In this document: positions 1 through 6,118 of the stretch, one piece after another
Numbering within the stretch: the stretch's first letter is position 1
Layout: every line of letters begins with the position of its first letter
From: CAYVMN01 sp964452575
Lineage (GTDB): Bacteria > Desulfobacterota > DSM-4660 > Desulfatiglandales > Desulfatiglandaceae
NCBI GenBank assembly: GCA_964452575.1
Contig: CAYVMN010000170.1
Coordinates: 1 to 9,991 of the forward strand
Length of the DNA: 9,991 nucleotides
Reading direction: 5' to 3'
Program-made: the position numbers and the translations under genes
The notes under the pieces: generated by a model
Databases searched by the model: none
What the model saw: the letters and a program-made list of their open reading frames with translations, nothing else
Told to the model about the DNA's origin: nothing

Positions 1-208
1 TTTCAAAGAACGGCAGTGAGGTCTTGAACCTCGTTACGCAACAGCCCCATAAGAGAACGCCCCTATGAAGAGCCCTCTCCCCTGCCTGGCAGAACCTGTA
101 TTTAAAGCTAAGGGGGCGTGCCAGAGGCTGTGAAGAATTTGGGTTACGTCCTTTGGGAAAAAGACCCTCGCGGTCCTCTGCCTTTCTTTAAAAACGCTAA
201 AGTGTTAC
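1..208 (+). mobile_element. MITE-like element, copy 1 (left end unresolved)
   Basis: Bases 74-175 match bases 1239-1340 in the same orientation at 100 of 102 positions; the differences are at 95/1260 and 157/1322. The right arm, 155-208, is the reverse complement of the left arm of copy 2 (1187-1240) with two mismatches. The right terminus reads CGCTAAAGTGTTAC (195-208), the inverted form of GTAACACTTTAGCG. Bases 1-73 do not match copy 2 well. A short stretch near base 1 (tttcaaagaacggcag) only loosely resembles the arm sequence, so the left end is either degenerate or lies before the window. It has no coding capacity of its own. The repeat identity is direct observation; mobility is inferred from copy 2. 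Confidence 0.75.
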
Positions 209-384
209 AGAAATTTCGACGTTCCACTTGTACCACGAAAGGGTAGTAGAGCAGCATTCATGCGTCAAGCAATAAAAGCCGGGTCTCCTAACAATATATG
301 GACATTCTTGGGATAAAACGGTATAGGGTCTAACGCATCCGTCCTAGCAGATGGAAAAAAATGAGCTTGAAAGGAGTCTGTAAG
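209..384. other. Leader region of the SDR gene, no recognised element
   Basis: This stretch lies between the right end of repeat copy 1 and the SDR start codon. I see no convincing -35/-10 pair, hairpin or terminator. The only clear signal is the ribosome binding site at its right end. The 8 bases after the repeat, AGAAATTT, are the expected position of a target duplication, but the matching left copy is not in the window. Confidence 0.4.
370..376 (+). promoter_or_regulatory. Ribosome binding site fixing the SDR start
   Basis: AAAGGAG sits 8 bases before the ATG at 385. The in-frame ATG at 361 is preceded only by an A-run with no Shine-Dalgarno sequence, and would place this site inside the gene. 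The start at 385 is therefore preferred. Confidence 0.75.
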
Positions 385-1149
385 ATGGCGAAAAATTATG
401 ATCTAAGGGACAAGGTTGCGATAGTGACTGGAGGGGGAAAAGGCATCGGCAGGGCTGTTTCGCTAGGCCTGGCCGAATGCGGCGCCAAGTTGGTCCTGGC
501 CTCCAGGACCCATGAAGAGCTTGAGAGGGTTGCTCATGAGATCAAGGCCAAGGGGGGCGAGGCCGCTGCCGTGGTGACCGATCTGATGCTGAGTGAGCAG
601 ATAGAAAGATTGGTGGAGACAACCATGGACACCTATGGCCGCGTGGACATCCTGGTAAACAATGCTGCCAGGAGTTTTCTCAGGCCTCTCATGGACCTGA
701 GAGAGGATGGGTGGGACAAGATCTTTGATACCAACTGCAAGGCCGTTTTCCTGCTGAGCCGGGCCGTGGCCAAGATCATGGGCCAACAAGGCGGTGGCAG
801 GATAGTCAACATTACCACAGTGGGGGCGGTTCGCGGGGGGGCAGGAATGGGGGTTTATCATGCGAGCAAGGCAGCCCTCGCCATGCTGACCAAGTGCATG
901 GCAGTGGAATGGGCTGATCTCAATGTGAATGTCAATGCTGTTGGTCCTGGTTTGACCAAGACGGCCTTTAGTCAGCCTATCTGGGATAACCCTGAAGTTG
1001 AAAAGATGATTACAGCGAGGATTCCCAAGGGGCGGCTGGCAGAGCCCGAGGAGATCGTGGGAGCTGTCCTCTTCCTCTGCTCTGAAGACTCCAACTACAT
1101 AACAGGACAATCTATCTATGTGGATGGGGGAACCCTGGCAAACACCTAA
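385..1149 (+). CDS. Short-chain dehydrogenase/reductase (FabG-like SDR)
   Basis: A 254-residue classical SDR, the usual length for the family: a cytoplasmic Rossmann-fold NAD(P)-dependent oxidoreductase that interconverts a ketone and a secondary alcohol. The cofactor loop TGGGKGIG is at residues 15-22, NNAA at 92-95, the structural Asn at 117, the catalytic pair Tyr158 and Lys162 (YHASK), and the C-terminal ITGQSIYVDGG. Arg41 after beta-2 suggests NADP(H) rather than NAD, as inference. The catalytic Ser, expected 13 residues before the Tyr, is Thr145. ATG 385 is chosen over 361 because of the AAAGGAG just upstream. Near-identical repeat elements flank the gene on both sides. The dehydratase operon follows on the same strand, so the enzyme could act on an oxo- or hydroxyacyl(-CoA) intermediate of that pathway. 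The family is certain; the substrate cannot be told, and 3-oxoacyl-ACP reductase or a sugar or steroid-type SDR are equally open. Confidence 0.93.
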   Translation: MAKNYDLRDKVAIVTGGGKGIGRAVSLGLAECGAKLVLASRTHEELERVAHEIKAKGGEAAAVVTDLMLSEQIERLVETTMDTYGRVDILVNNAARSFLRPLMDLREDGWDKIFDTNCKAVFLLSRAVAKIMGQQGGGRIVNITTVGAVRGGAGMGVYHASKAALAMLTKCMAVEWADLNVNVNAVGPGLTKTAFSQPIWDNPEVEKMITARIPKGRLAEPEEIVGAVLFLCSEDSNYITGQSIYVDGGTLANT

Positions 1150-1178
1150 TGCAGGCCCCGCCGGAGTGAGGAAAACAG

Positions 1179-1186
1179 GTGATTTC
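1179..1186 (+). repeat. Target-site duplication, left (GTGATTTC)
   Basis: GTGATTTC directly abuts the left terminus of repeat copy 2. The identical 8-mer abuts its right terminus at 1384-1391. This is the footprint expected of a transposase-mediated insertion. Confidence 0.8.
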
Positions 1187-1383
1187 GTAACACTTTAGCG
1201 TTTTGAAAGAAAGGCAGAGGACCGCGAGGGTCTTTTTTCCTCTCCCCTGCCTGGCAGAAACTGTATTTAAAGCTAAGGGGGCGTGCCAGAGGCTGTGAAG
1301 AATTTGGGTTACGTCCTTTGGAAAAAAGACCCTCGCGGTCTGTCATCTTACTCCTCAGTGTTTTCAAAGCACTAAAGTGTTAT
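1187..1383. mobile_element. Complete MITE-like element, copy 2, 197 bp
   Basis: The element is bounded by an 8-bp direct repeat, GTGATTTC, at 1179-1186 and 1384-1391. Its termini are inverted: GTAACACTTTAG at the left and CTAAAGTGTTAT at the right, with one mismatch at the outermost base. Inside them lies a perfect 21-bp inverted repeat (1220-1240 with 1320-1340) built around GACCGCGAGGGTC and a T-run. The core contains a further small stem, CTGGCA (1251-1256) with TGCCAG (1284-1289). It has no plausible gene; the open frame crossing it on the minus strand is an accident of the repeat. Length, lack of coding capacity, terminal inverted repeats and target duplication together define a miniature inverted-repeat element. 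The 8-bp duplication and GTAA end fit mobilisation by an IS66-family transposase, which is inference. Confidence 0.85.
1220..1240 (+). terminator. Possible weak terminator within the element arm
   Basis: A short GACC/GGTC stem is followed by six T residues, so transcription leaving the SDR gene meets a terminator-like structure 71 bases after the stop. The mirror copy at 1320-1340 presents the same structure on the minus strand. The isolated stem is only 4 bp, so termination would be weak. The whole arm can alternatively pair with 1320-1340 into a 21-bp hairpin. Confidence 0.3.
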
Positions 1384-1391
1384 GTGATTTC
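1384..1391 (+). repeat. Target-site duplication, right (GTGATTTC)
   Basis: This is an exact copy of 1179-1186, placed immediately after the right terminus of the 197-bp element. Deleting the element and one copy restores a continuous 146-bp spacer between the SDR stop and the dehydratase start. Confidence 0.8.
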
Positions 1392-1439
1392 TGAGTTCTT
1401 ACGAATTCTCCCGCGTTGGAGATCAGAAAGGTTAGAGTG

Positions 1440-1508
1440 ATGGCTCAGCAAGGTGTAATAGCGTTACCAAGGATCGAGGTAAACTGGAGGATTCCGGAAG
1501 ATGTTTGA
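1440..1508 (+). CDS. Possible 22-residue upstream ORF
   Basis: The frame reads MAQQGVIALPRIEVNWRIPEDV and stops at TGA 1506-1508, overlapping the dehydratase start (ATG 1501) by 8 bases in another frame. AGAAAGG at 1425-1431 is a fair ribosome binding site, 8 bases before its ATG. The overlap would couple its translation to the dehydratase gene. The segment around IEVNWRIPEDV loosely recalls the start of some acyl-CoA dehydrogenases, so it could be a gene remnant rather than a leader. I do not recognise a conserved leader peptide, and the frame may be chance. Confidence 0.3.
   Translation: MAQQGVIALPRIEVNWRIPEDV
1486..1490 (+). promoter_or_regulatory. Ribosome binding site of the dehydratase operon
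   Basis: GGAGG lies 10 bases before ATG 1501 and supports that start for the first operon gene. It lies inside the 22-codon upstream frame, so ribosomes translating that frame would pass over it. Confidence 0.65.
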
Positions 1509-2619
1509 GCCCTTCTATGAAGTCATATCCAATGTATCCAGGACCGTTTTGAAATATGAAAAGGAGCAGAACCGCCCGGTGATCGGGGTGATGCCGGCCT
1601 ATTTTCCCATGGAATTGATCGATGCAGCAGGGGGATATGCGGTGCAGCTTTGGGGCAACAATCTGCCCCTTGGCAAATCAGACGCATATCTTCAGTCCTA
1701 TTGCTGCTCTGTGGCAAGGTCGGTGCTGGAGCTGGAGCTGATAGGGGGCGCAGATATGGTCAAGGCATATGCCTTCACCTCTCTCTGCGATACATTGATC
1801 AACCTCAGGGAGATATACAAGAGGCTTTTTCCAAGGCCTACAATAGAACTTTCCATTCCCATCACAAGGACCTTAGAGGCCAGGCGGTGCTATCTAAAGA
1901 GTGTGATCCAGTCGGTGGTTAGCGGGCTTGAAGATGTGACGGGCCAAAGGATCCATAGCGATTCATTGGTCGAGGCCGCCAGGACACGCGGCCGCACCCG
2001 CGCCCTTCAGCGAAGGCTATACGAGATACGCCGCAAAGGCCCGGGCAGGATCAAGAATAGGGATTTCTATGCTGCCATAAAGGCCGGTTTCTTTCTGCCT
2101 CCAGCCCAATATAATAATATGCTTGAGGCCCTGCTTGAGGGACTGGAGGGGCTTAAAGGCCTGGAGGGCAAGGCTTCAGGTACGAGGCTGCTTCTTTCGG
2201 GTCTTGTGTTTGACCCAATGGAGATATACGGCATCCTAGATGATTTGGGAGTGCCTGTGGTGGACGACGACTTCGCCAATGGTTGGCGGACCGTCTCCAA
2301 AGGGGAGTTCAGGGTGGGAGACCTGGTGGAGGGTGTAACAGAATTCCTCTTTGGCCCGGCACCCTGCCCTTGCATTTACAACCCGGACAATGATCGGCAC
2401 CCATATCTTATTGACAAGGCGAAGAGTACCGGAGCGGACGGGGTCCTATTCTGGTACGTCAAGTTCTGCGAGCCGGATGCCTTTGACCGCCCGCAGCTCA
2501 TTGAGCGGCTCAGGGAGGAGAATATCCCATCCGCAGTCATTGATGTCGAGCTTTCCATGACCAATTTTGACGCTGTCAGGACGAGGATCAGCGCCTTTTG
2601 CGAGATCCTGGAGGGATAG
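1501..2619 (+). CDS. 2-hydroxyacyl-CoA dehydratase, small (HgdB/HadC-like) subunit
   Basis: A 372-residue member of the 2-hydroxyacyl-CoA dehydratase/benzoyl-CoA reductase component family, close in size to HadC/HgdB/BcrC subunits. With the large subunit it forms the cytoplasmic iron-sulfur enzyme that uses one recycled low-potential electron to remove water from an (R)-2-hydroxyacyl-CoA. Family features include an N-terminal PAYFPMELIDAAGG (32-45), cysteines at 68/69 (YCCSVAR) and 96 (FTSLCDTL), and Cys323 in WYVKFCEPDAFDRP. The tail around RTRISAFCEIL matches the usual RTRxxAFxE ending. Cys68 or 69, Cys96 and Cys323 are the probable [4Fe-4S] ligands, by family position. The start has GGAGG 10 bases upstream, and the stop is 4 bases before the next gene. 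A benzoyl-CoA reductase-like activity cannot be excluded, but the single activator downstream argues for a dehydratase. Confidence 0.88.
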   Translation: MFEPFYEVISNVSRTVLKYEKEQNRPVIGVMPAYFPMELIDAAGGYAVQLWGNNLPLGKSDAYLQSYCCSVARSVLELELIGGADMVKAYAFTSLCDTLINLREIYKRLFPRPTIELSIPITRTLEARRCYLKSVIQSVVSGLEDVTGQRIHSDSLVEAARTRGRTRALQRRLYEIRRKGPGRIKNRDFYAAIKAGFFLPPAQYNNMLEALLEGLEGLKGLEGKASGTRLLLSGLVFDPMEIYGILDDLGVPVVDDDFANGWRTVSKGEFRVGDLVEGVTEFLFGPAPCPCIYNPDNDRHPYLIDKAKSTGADGVLFWYVKFCEPDAFDRPQLIERLREENIPSAVIDVELSMTNFDAVRTRISAFCEILEG

Positions 2620-2623
2620 AGCG

Positions 2624-3826
2624 ATGACGGAATTCAAGGCCTTCTCCAAGATGAAGGAACTCATGACCAATTATTATATAGAGGCCAAGACCACCAAGGA
2701 GAAGCCAATAGCCTGGATAACGAGTGGTGCACCCGTGGAGTTCCTCTTTGCCATGGACATTATCCCGATTTATCCCGAGAACTATGCGGCCATGTGTGCT
2801 GCCAATCACCAGTCAGTGGAGCTGATGGAGGCGGCCGAGCAGGCCGGGTTCTCTCAGGATATCTGCGCCTATGCTCGAACCGATTTTGGGGCAGATATTA
2901 CCCAAGGTGGGCCTGCGGCCGGTCTTCCTCCTCCTCACTTCCTCCTCTGCTCTACCAATATCTGCAAGACCGTGATCAAGTGGTACGAGGTGGTAGCCAG
3001 AAAATATCGTGTCCCCTTGTTCATCGTGGATACCCCCTTCCTTCACGAGGGCCTTAACAAAGACCTGATCGATTATACTGTCAGGCAGTTCAAGGACCTG
3101 GAGGATTTCCTGTCAGAGTTCACCGGTCGCCCCTTCGATCGTGAACGTTTCTACAAGGTCCTGGGCCTGAGCGGGGATGCAGCCGACTATTGGAAGAGGA
3201 TGCTCTATCTGGGTAAGACAGTCCCATCTCCTTTTAACAGCCTGGATTCCTTTATCCACCTTGGACCTATCGTGACCCTCCGCGGTACGAGGGAATGCGT
3301 GGACTATTACAAACTTCTTTATGAGGAGGTGGCCGAACGGGCCGACAAAAGGATAGGCTCGATACCTGAGGAGAGATACCGCGTGCTGTGGGATAACCTC
3401 CCTATCTGGTTCAAGATGCGGCGGCTTGAGAGATTTTTTGAGGAGAAGAAATGTACTCTGGTGGTCACTACCTATGCCAACAGTTGGGGAGGATTGAGTA
3501 ATTACCAGGTGGAGGGGATTACCGACCCCTATGAACTAGTGGCCGCCTCTTACCTGAACGTCTACATCAATCTGGGTTTTGAGGAGCGCATCAAGTACCT
3601 GGCCCAGCTGATGGATGAATTCTCCCTTACCGGTTTTATTATGCACTCTAACCGCTCCTGCAAGCCATACTCTGTGGGTATGTATCGGTTGCAGGACGAG
3701 GTTAGTAGGCTCACGGGCAGGCCGGGCGTCGTAATCGAGGCGGACCAGAATGACCCCAGGGTCTACTCGGATGCCCAGGTGGAGACGAGGCTCGAGGCCT
3801 TCATAGAATCGATGGATGCCATCTGA
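2624..3826 (+). CDS. 2-hydroxyacyl-CoA dehydratase, large (HgdA/HadB-like) subunit
   Basis: A 400-residue second component of the same dehydratase family, near the size of HadB and BcrB. Motifs seen: ITSGAPVEFLFAMDIIPIYPEN (residues 32-53), FSQDICAYARTDFG (76-89), CSTNICKTVIKWYE (109-122), MHSNRSCKPYSVG with Cys346, and a C-terminal QVETRLEAFIES. Cys81, Cys109 or 114, and Cys346 are the likely ligands of the substrate-binding [4Fe-4S] cluster. The start is ATG 2624: GGAGG at 2610-2614 sits 9 bases upstream, while an earlier in-frame ATG at 2567 would lie deep inside the preceding gene and add 19 residues unlike the family. The stop shares its last base with the activator start (TGATG), which indicates translational coupling. 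Family assignment is strong; substrate is unknown, with 2-hydroxyglutaryl-, lactoyl-, phenyllactyl-, isocaproyl- or aromatic CoA esters all possible. Confidence 0.88.
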   Translation: MTEFKAFSKMKELMTNYYIEAKTTKEKPIAWITSGAPVEFLFAMDIIPIYPENYAAMCAANHQSVELMEAAEQAGFSQDICAYARTDFGADITQGGPAAGLPPPHFLLCSTNICKTVIKWYEVVARKYRVPLFIVDTPFLHEGLNKDLIDYTVRQFKDLEDFLSEFTGRPFDRERFYKVLGLSGDAADYWKRMLYLGKTVPSPFNSLDSFIHLGPIVTLRGTRECVDYYKLLYEEVAERADKRIGSIPEERYRVLWDNLPIWFKMRRLERFFEEKKCTLVVTTYANSWGGLSNYQVEGITDPYELVAASYLNVYINLGFEERIKYLAQLMDEFSLTGFIMHSNRSCKPYSVGMYRLQDEVSRLTGRPGVVIEADQNDPRVYSDAQVETRLEAFIESMDAI

Positions 3827-4629
3827 TGAGCTTCTACGCAGGAATAGACGTTGGATCTCTCACGGCCGATGCCGTGGTGATCGATGGAGATGAAAAGATC
3901 CTCAGTTATTCTATCCTGCCCACCGGCAGCGATTCACAGAGGGCGGCAACTGGGGCCTTTAAGGATGCACTTCTCCAGGCAGGCCTGAGCCAAGGGGATG
4001 TTGTCAGGGTGGTTTCAACCGGGTACTCTAGGGCCCGGGTCCGTGAGGCCAAAGAGTCAAGGACGGAGATAGCCTGCCATGCCAGAGGCGGGCTCTACCT
4101 TTTTCCGGATGTGGGGACGATCATAGATATTGGCGGACAGGACTCCAAGGCGATCCTGATAGGAAAGGGGGGCAGGGTCGTGAATTTCGCCATGAACGAT
4201 AAGTGCGCTGCAGGTACTGGGCGTTTCCTGGAGGTAATGGCGAGCGCCCTGGACATCCCACTCGACAAGATGGACGAATTGGCCTTTGAATCACAAGAAG
4301 GCCTGACGATCTCTTCCACATGCACCGTATTTGCAGAAAGTGAAGTGGTTAGCCTCATCAGCCAGGGCAAGAGGCCCAGTGATATCTCCATGGCGGTGAA
4401 CCGTGCCATAGCCCGCCGCACTGCCGGCCTTGCCAATCGCGTCGGCGTGAAAGATCAGGTAGTCATGACAGGGGGGGTTGCCAAGAACAGGGCGGTAATA
4501 AGGCTCCTCTCTGAGGTTATCGGGCATCCAATCAGGGTGCCCGACGAGCCCCAGATCGTGGGGGCCCTTGGTGCAGCGATCATCGCCAGGGAGGGTAGGG
4601 ATTATCTCAAGGGCTATAAGGCGTTCTGA
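3826..4629 (+). CDS. Dehydratase activator ATPase (BadF/BadG/HgdC family)
   Basis: A 267-residue ATPase of the ASKHA fold, matching the roughly 260-270 residues of HgdC/HadI. The homodimer holds one [4Fe-4S] cluster between its subunits and uses ATP hydrolysis to inject an electron into the dehydratase. Visible are phosphate-1 IDVGSLTADAV (7-17), DIGGQDSK (101-108), the cluster motif NDKCAAGTGRFLE with Cys127, STCTVFAESE with Cys166, and the adenosine motif GGVAKN. Cys127 and Cys166 are the ligand positions I recall for Acidaminococcus HgdC. Translation is coupled to the large subunit by TGATG, with no good separate ribosome binding site. Only one activator gene is present, so a homodimer is expected, not the heterodimeric BcrA/BcrD of benzoyl-CoA reductase. 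The last 23 bases overlap the convergent aminotransferase gene. Confidence 0.93.
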   Translation: MSFYAGIDVGSLTADAVVIDGDEKILSYSILPTGSDSQRAATGAFKDALLQAGLSQGDVVRVVSTGYSRARVREAKESRTEIACHARGGLYLFPDVGTIIDIGGQDSKAILIGKGGRVVNFAMNDKCAAGTGRFLEVMASALDIPLDKMDELAFESQEGLTISSTCTVFAESEVVSLISQGKRPSDISMAVNRAIARRTAGLANRVGVKDQVVMTGGVAKNRAVIRLLSEVIGHPIRVPDEPQIVGALGAAIIAREGRDYLKGYKAF

Positions 4630-6004
4630 GGCCTCCTTTTTCCACCCATACCTCTGTATCTGCGAGTGCCTTAATGAAACGATCAAAGAGCTCGTCGATT
4701 TCGTTTTCCCTGATGATAAGGGGTGGGCAGAAGGCGATGTTATCGCCCAGGCTACGCAGGATCAGGCCATGGTGTTGCGCCCGGGCAGCACAATAGGGGC
4801 CAACTCCCTGTCTTGGGTGGAAGGGCCGCTTTGATCCCTTGTCGGCAACAAGTTCGCAGGCGCCTATTAGTCCCACACCCCTGGCTTCACCCACCAGGGG
4901 GTGATCTTCCAGGGCCCTGAGGTGCTCTTGAAAACGCGGCATGACCTCACGTACATGCTCGAATATGCGCCGCTCTTCCATGAGTTCTAAGTTTTTGAGG
5001 GCAACTGCCGTACAGGCTGGGTGTCCCGAATAAGTGAATCCATGGCCGAACATACCGAGTTTCCGGCTCTCTTCCAGCATGGCCTCAAAGATACGCTCAG
5101 GAATTAGTACGGCGCCAACAGGGAGATAGCCTGAGGAGAGGGCCTTTGCCACTGTCATTGTGTCAGGGGTAAAGCCGAAAGTCTGGCAGCCAAAAGGATT
5201 GCCCGTACGCCCGAAGCCGCAGATAACCTCGTCGTCTATGAATATTATGTCGTACTTTTTGAGAACCGCCTGAACCTTTTCGAAATAGGTAGCAGGCGGG
5301 ACGATCACGCCCCCTGCTCCCATGACAGGCTCTGCGATGAAGGCGGCAACCGTGTCAGGGCCTTCCCTGATGATCAGTTCTTCCAGGTTGTGGGCCAGGC
5401 GCGAGGCGAACTCCTCCTCTGTCTCACCCGCCTCGGCAAAACGATAGTGGTGGGGACAGTCGGTGTGCAAGAAACGCTGGATCGGAAGGTCGAAGTCCTG
5501 GTGCGCCAACGGGAGTCCTGTGAGACTCGATGTGGCTATGGTTACACCGTGATAGGCCCTGATTCTGCTTATAATTTTTTTCTTTTCAGGCCTGCCGATC
5601 GCGTTATTGTAATACCAGATCAGCTTGATCTGGCTGTCGTTGGCTTCGGAGCCAGAGTTGACAAAAAAGACCTTTGAGACCGGCATCGGCGCCATTGCCT
5701 TAAGCCGTTCGGCAAGCTGGATTGCAGGGACCTGGCTCTTGTTCCCGAACAGGTGATAGTTGGGCAACGTGTTGAGTTGTTCCCTGGCAGCATCCACCAG
5801 GGCCTCCTCGTTGAAGCCAAGGGCCGCAGACCATAGGCCTGCCAGGCCCTCTATATACTCCTTGCCGTCCTTGTCCCATACATGGATCCCCTCTCCCCGC
5901 ACCACAATAAGCGGTCCTTTCTCCAGGTGGAGGGCGAGGTTCGAGTAAGGATGGACCATGGTTTGGATGTCACGGTCGGCAAGGGAATCGGGACTTAGAG
6001 GCAT
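4607..6004 (-). CDS. Class III PLP aminotransferase (omega-amino acid/amine type)
   Basis: A 465-residue fold-type I aminotransferase, the normal length for this family, moving an amino group between an omega-amino acid or amine and pyruvate or a similar acceptor. Seen are SGSEAND (117-123, PLP phosphate), YHG (151-153, ring stacking), IDDEVICGFGR with the PLP-binding Asp258, Lys287 in TVAKALSSGY as Schiff base, and an Arg (417) in LILRSLGD, which matches the mobile substrate Arg of Vibrio fluvialis-type amine transaminases by remembered alignment. Start ATG 6004 is chosen for AGGAGAAAGGAA 6 bases upstream. A longer frame begins at TTG 6118, but that TTG is part of the -35 box. The gene is transcribed alone from its own promoter towards the dehydratase operon. 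Substrate could be putrescine, beta-alanine, GABA, taurine or an aryl amine; the sequence does not decide. Confidence 0.9.
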   Translation of the reverse strand: MPLSPDSLADRDIQTMVHPYSNLALHLEKGPLIVVRGEGIHVWDKDGKEYIEGLAGLWSAALGFNEEALVDAAREQLNTLPNYHLFGNKSQVPAIQLAERLKAMAPMPVSKVFFVNSGSEANDSQIKLIWYYNNAIGRPEKKKIISRIRAYHGVTIATSSLTGLPLAHQDFDLPIQRFLHTDCPHHYRFAEAGETEEEFASRLAHNLEELIIREGPDTVAAFIAEPVMGAGGVIVPPATYFEKVQAVLKKYDIIFIDDEVICGFGRTGNPFGCQTFGFTPDTMTVAKALSSGYLPVGAVLIPERIFEAMLEESRKLGMFGHGFTYSGHPACTAVALKNLELMEERRIFEHVREVMPRFQEHLRALEDHPLVGEARGVGLIGACELVADKGSKRPFHPRQGVGPYCAARAQHHGLILRSLGDNIAFCPPLIIRENEIDELFDRFIKALADTEVWVEKGGLRTPYSP

Positions 6005-6010
6005 TGCAAG

Positions 6011-6022
6011 TTCCTTTCTCCT
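6011..6022 (-). promoter_or_regulatory. Ribosome binding site fixing the aminotransferase start
   Basis: On the minus strand AGGAGAAAGGAA ends 6 bases before ATG 6004. The start upstream at TTG 6118 has no such site, which settles the choice. Confidence 0.75.
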
Positions 6023-6088
6023 GATCACGGGCCGGAGGCTGGTCCGCAACCCGGCAAGATTTCTTGGTGGTTCTCTTTCAGGCCATGG

Positions 6089-6118
6089 AGTATAAGAGGG
6101 CCTGTTATTGCGTGTCAA
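6089..6118 (-). promoter_or_regulatory. Sigma70-type promoter of the aminotransferase gene
   Basis: On the minus strand, a perfect -35 TTGACA (6118-6113) and a -10 TATACT (6094-6089, five of six consensus bases) are separated by 18 bases. The predicted transcript starts near 6082, giving a leader of roughly 78 bases before ATG 6004. Confidence 0.6.

Noticed and set aside
463..1110. 215-residue open frame on the minus strand
   Set aside because: It is antisense to the SDR gene, whose motifs and ribosome binding site are unambiguous. The translation is rich in His, Gly and Pro with no recognisable domain.
1146..1367. 73-residue minus-strand frame across the repeat element
   Set aside because: It is created by the inverted-repeat arms; parts of the same peptide would be encoded by the other copy. 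No ribosome binding site or family was seen.
74..1391. Composite transposon carrying the SDR gene between two elements
   Set aside because: Copy 2 has its own matching target duplication, so it inserted on its own. No duplication links the outer ends of the pair, and neither copy encodes a transposase.
2567..2623. Upstream in-frame ATG extending the large dehydratase subunit by 19 residues
   Set aside because: It lies inside the coding region of the preceding gene, gives a non-homologous basic N-terminus and lacks a ribosome binding site, whereas ATG 2624 has GGAGG 9 bases before it.
1501..4629. Class I benzoyl-CoA reductase (bcrABCD)
   Set aside because: Only one activator-type ATPase is present, where BcrA and BcrD are two different subunits, and no ferredoxin or ring-cleavage genes are adjacent. 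Subunit sizes fit HadB/HadC/HadI. It is kept only as a minor alternative.
6005..6118. 38-residue N-terminal extension of the aminotransferase from TTG 6118
   Set aside because: The TTG is part of the -35 hexamer, the extension is Arg/Pro-rich and unlike the family, and a strong ribosome binding site precedes ATG 6004.
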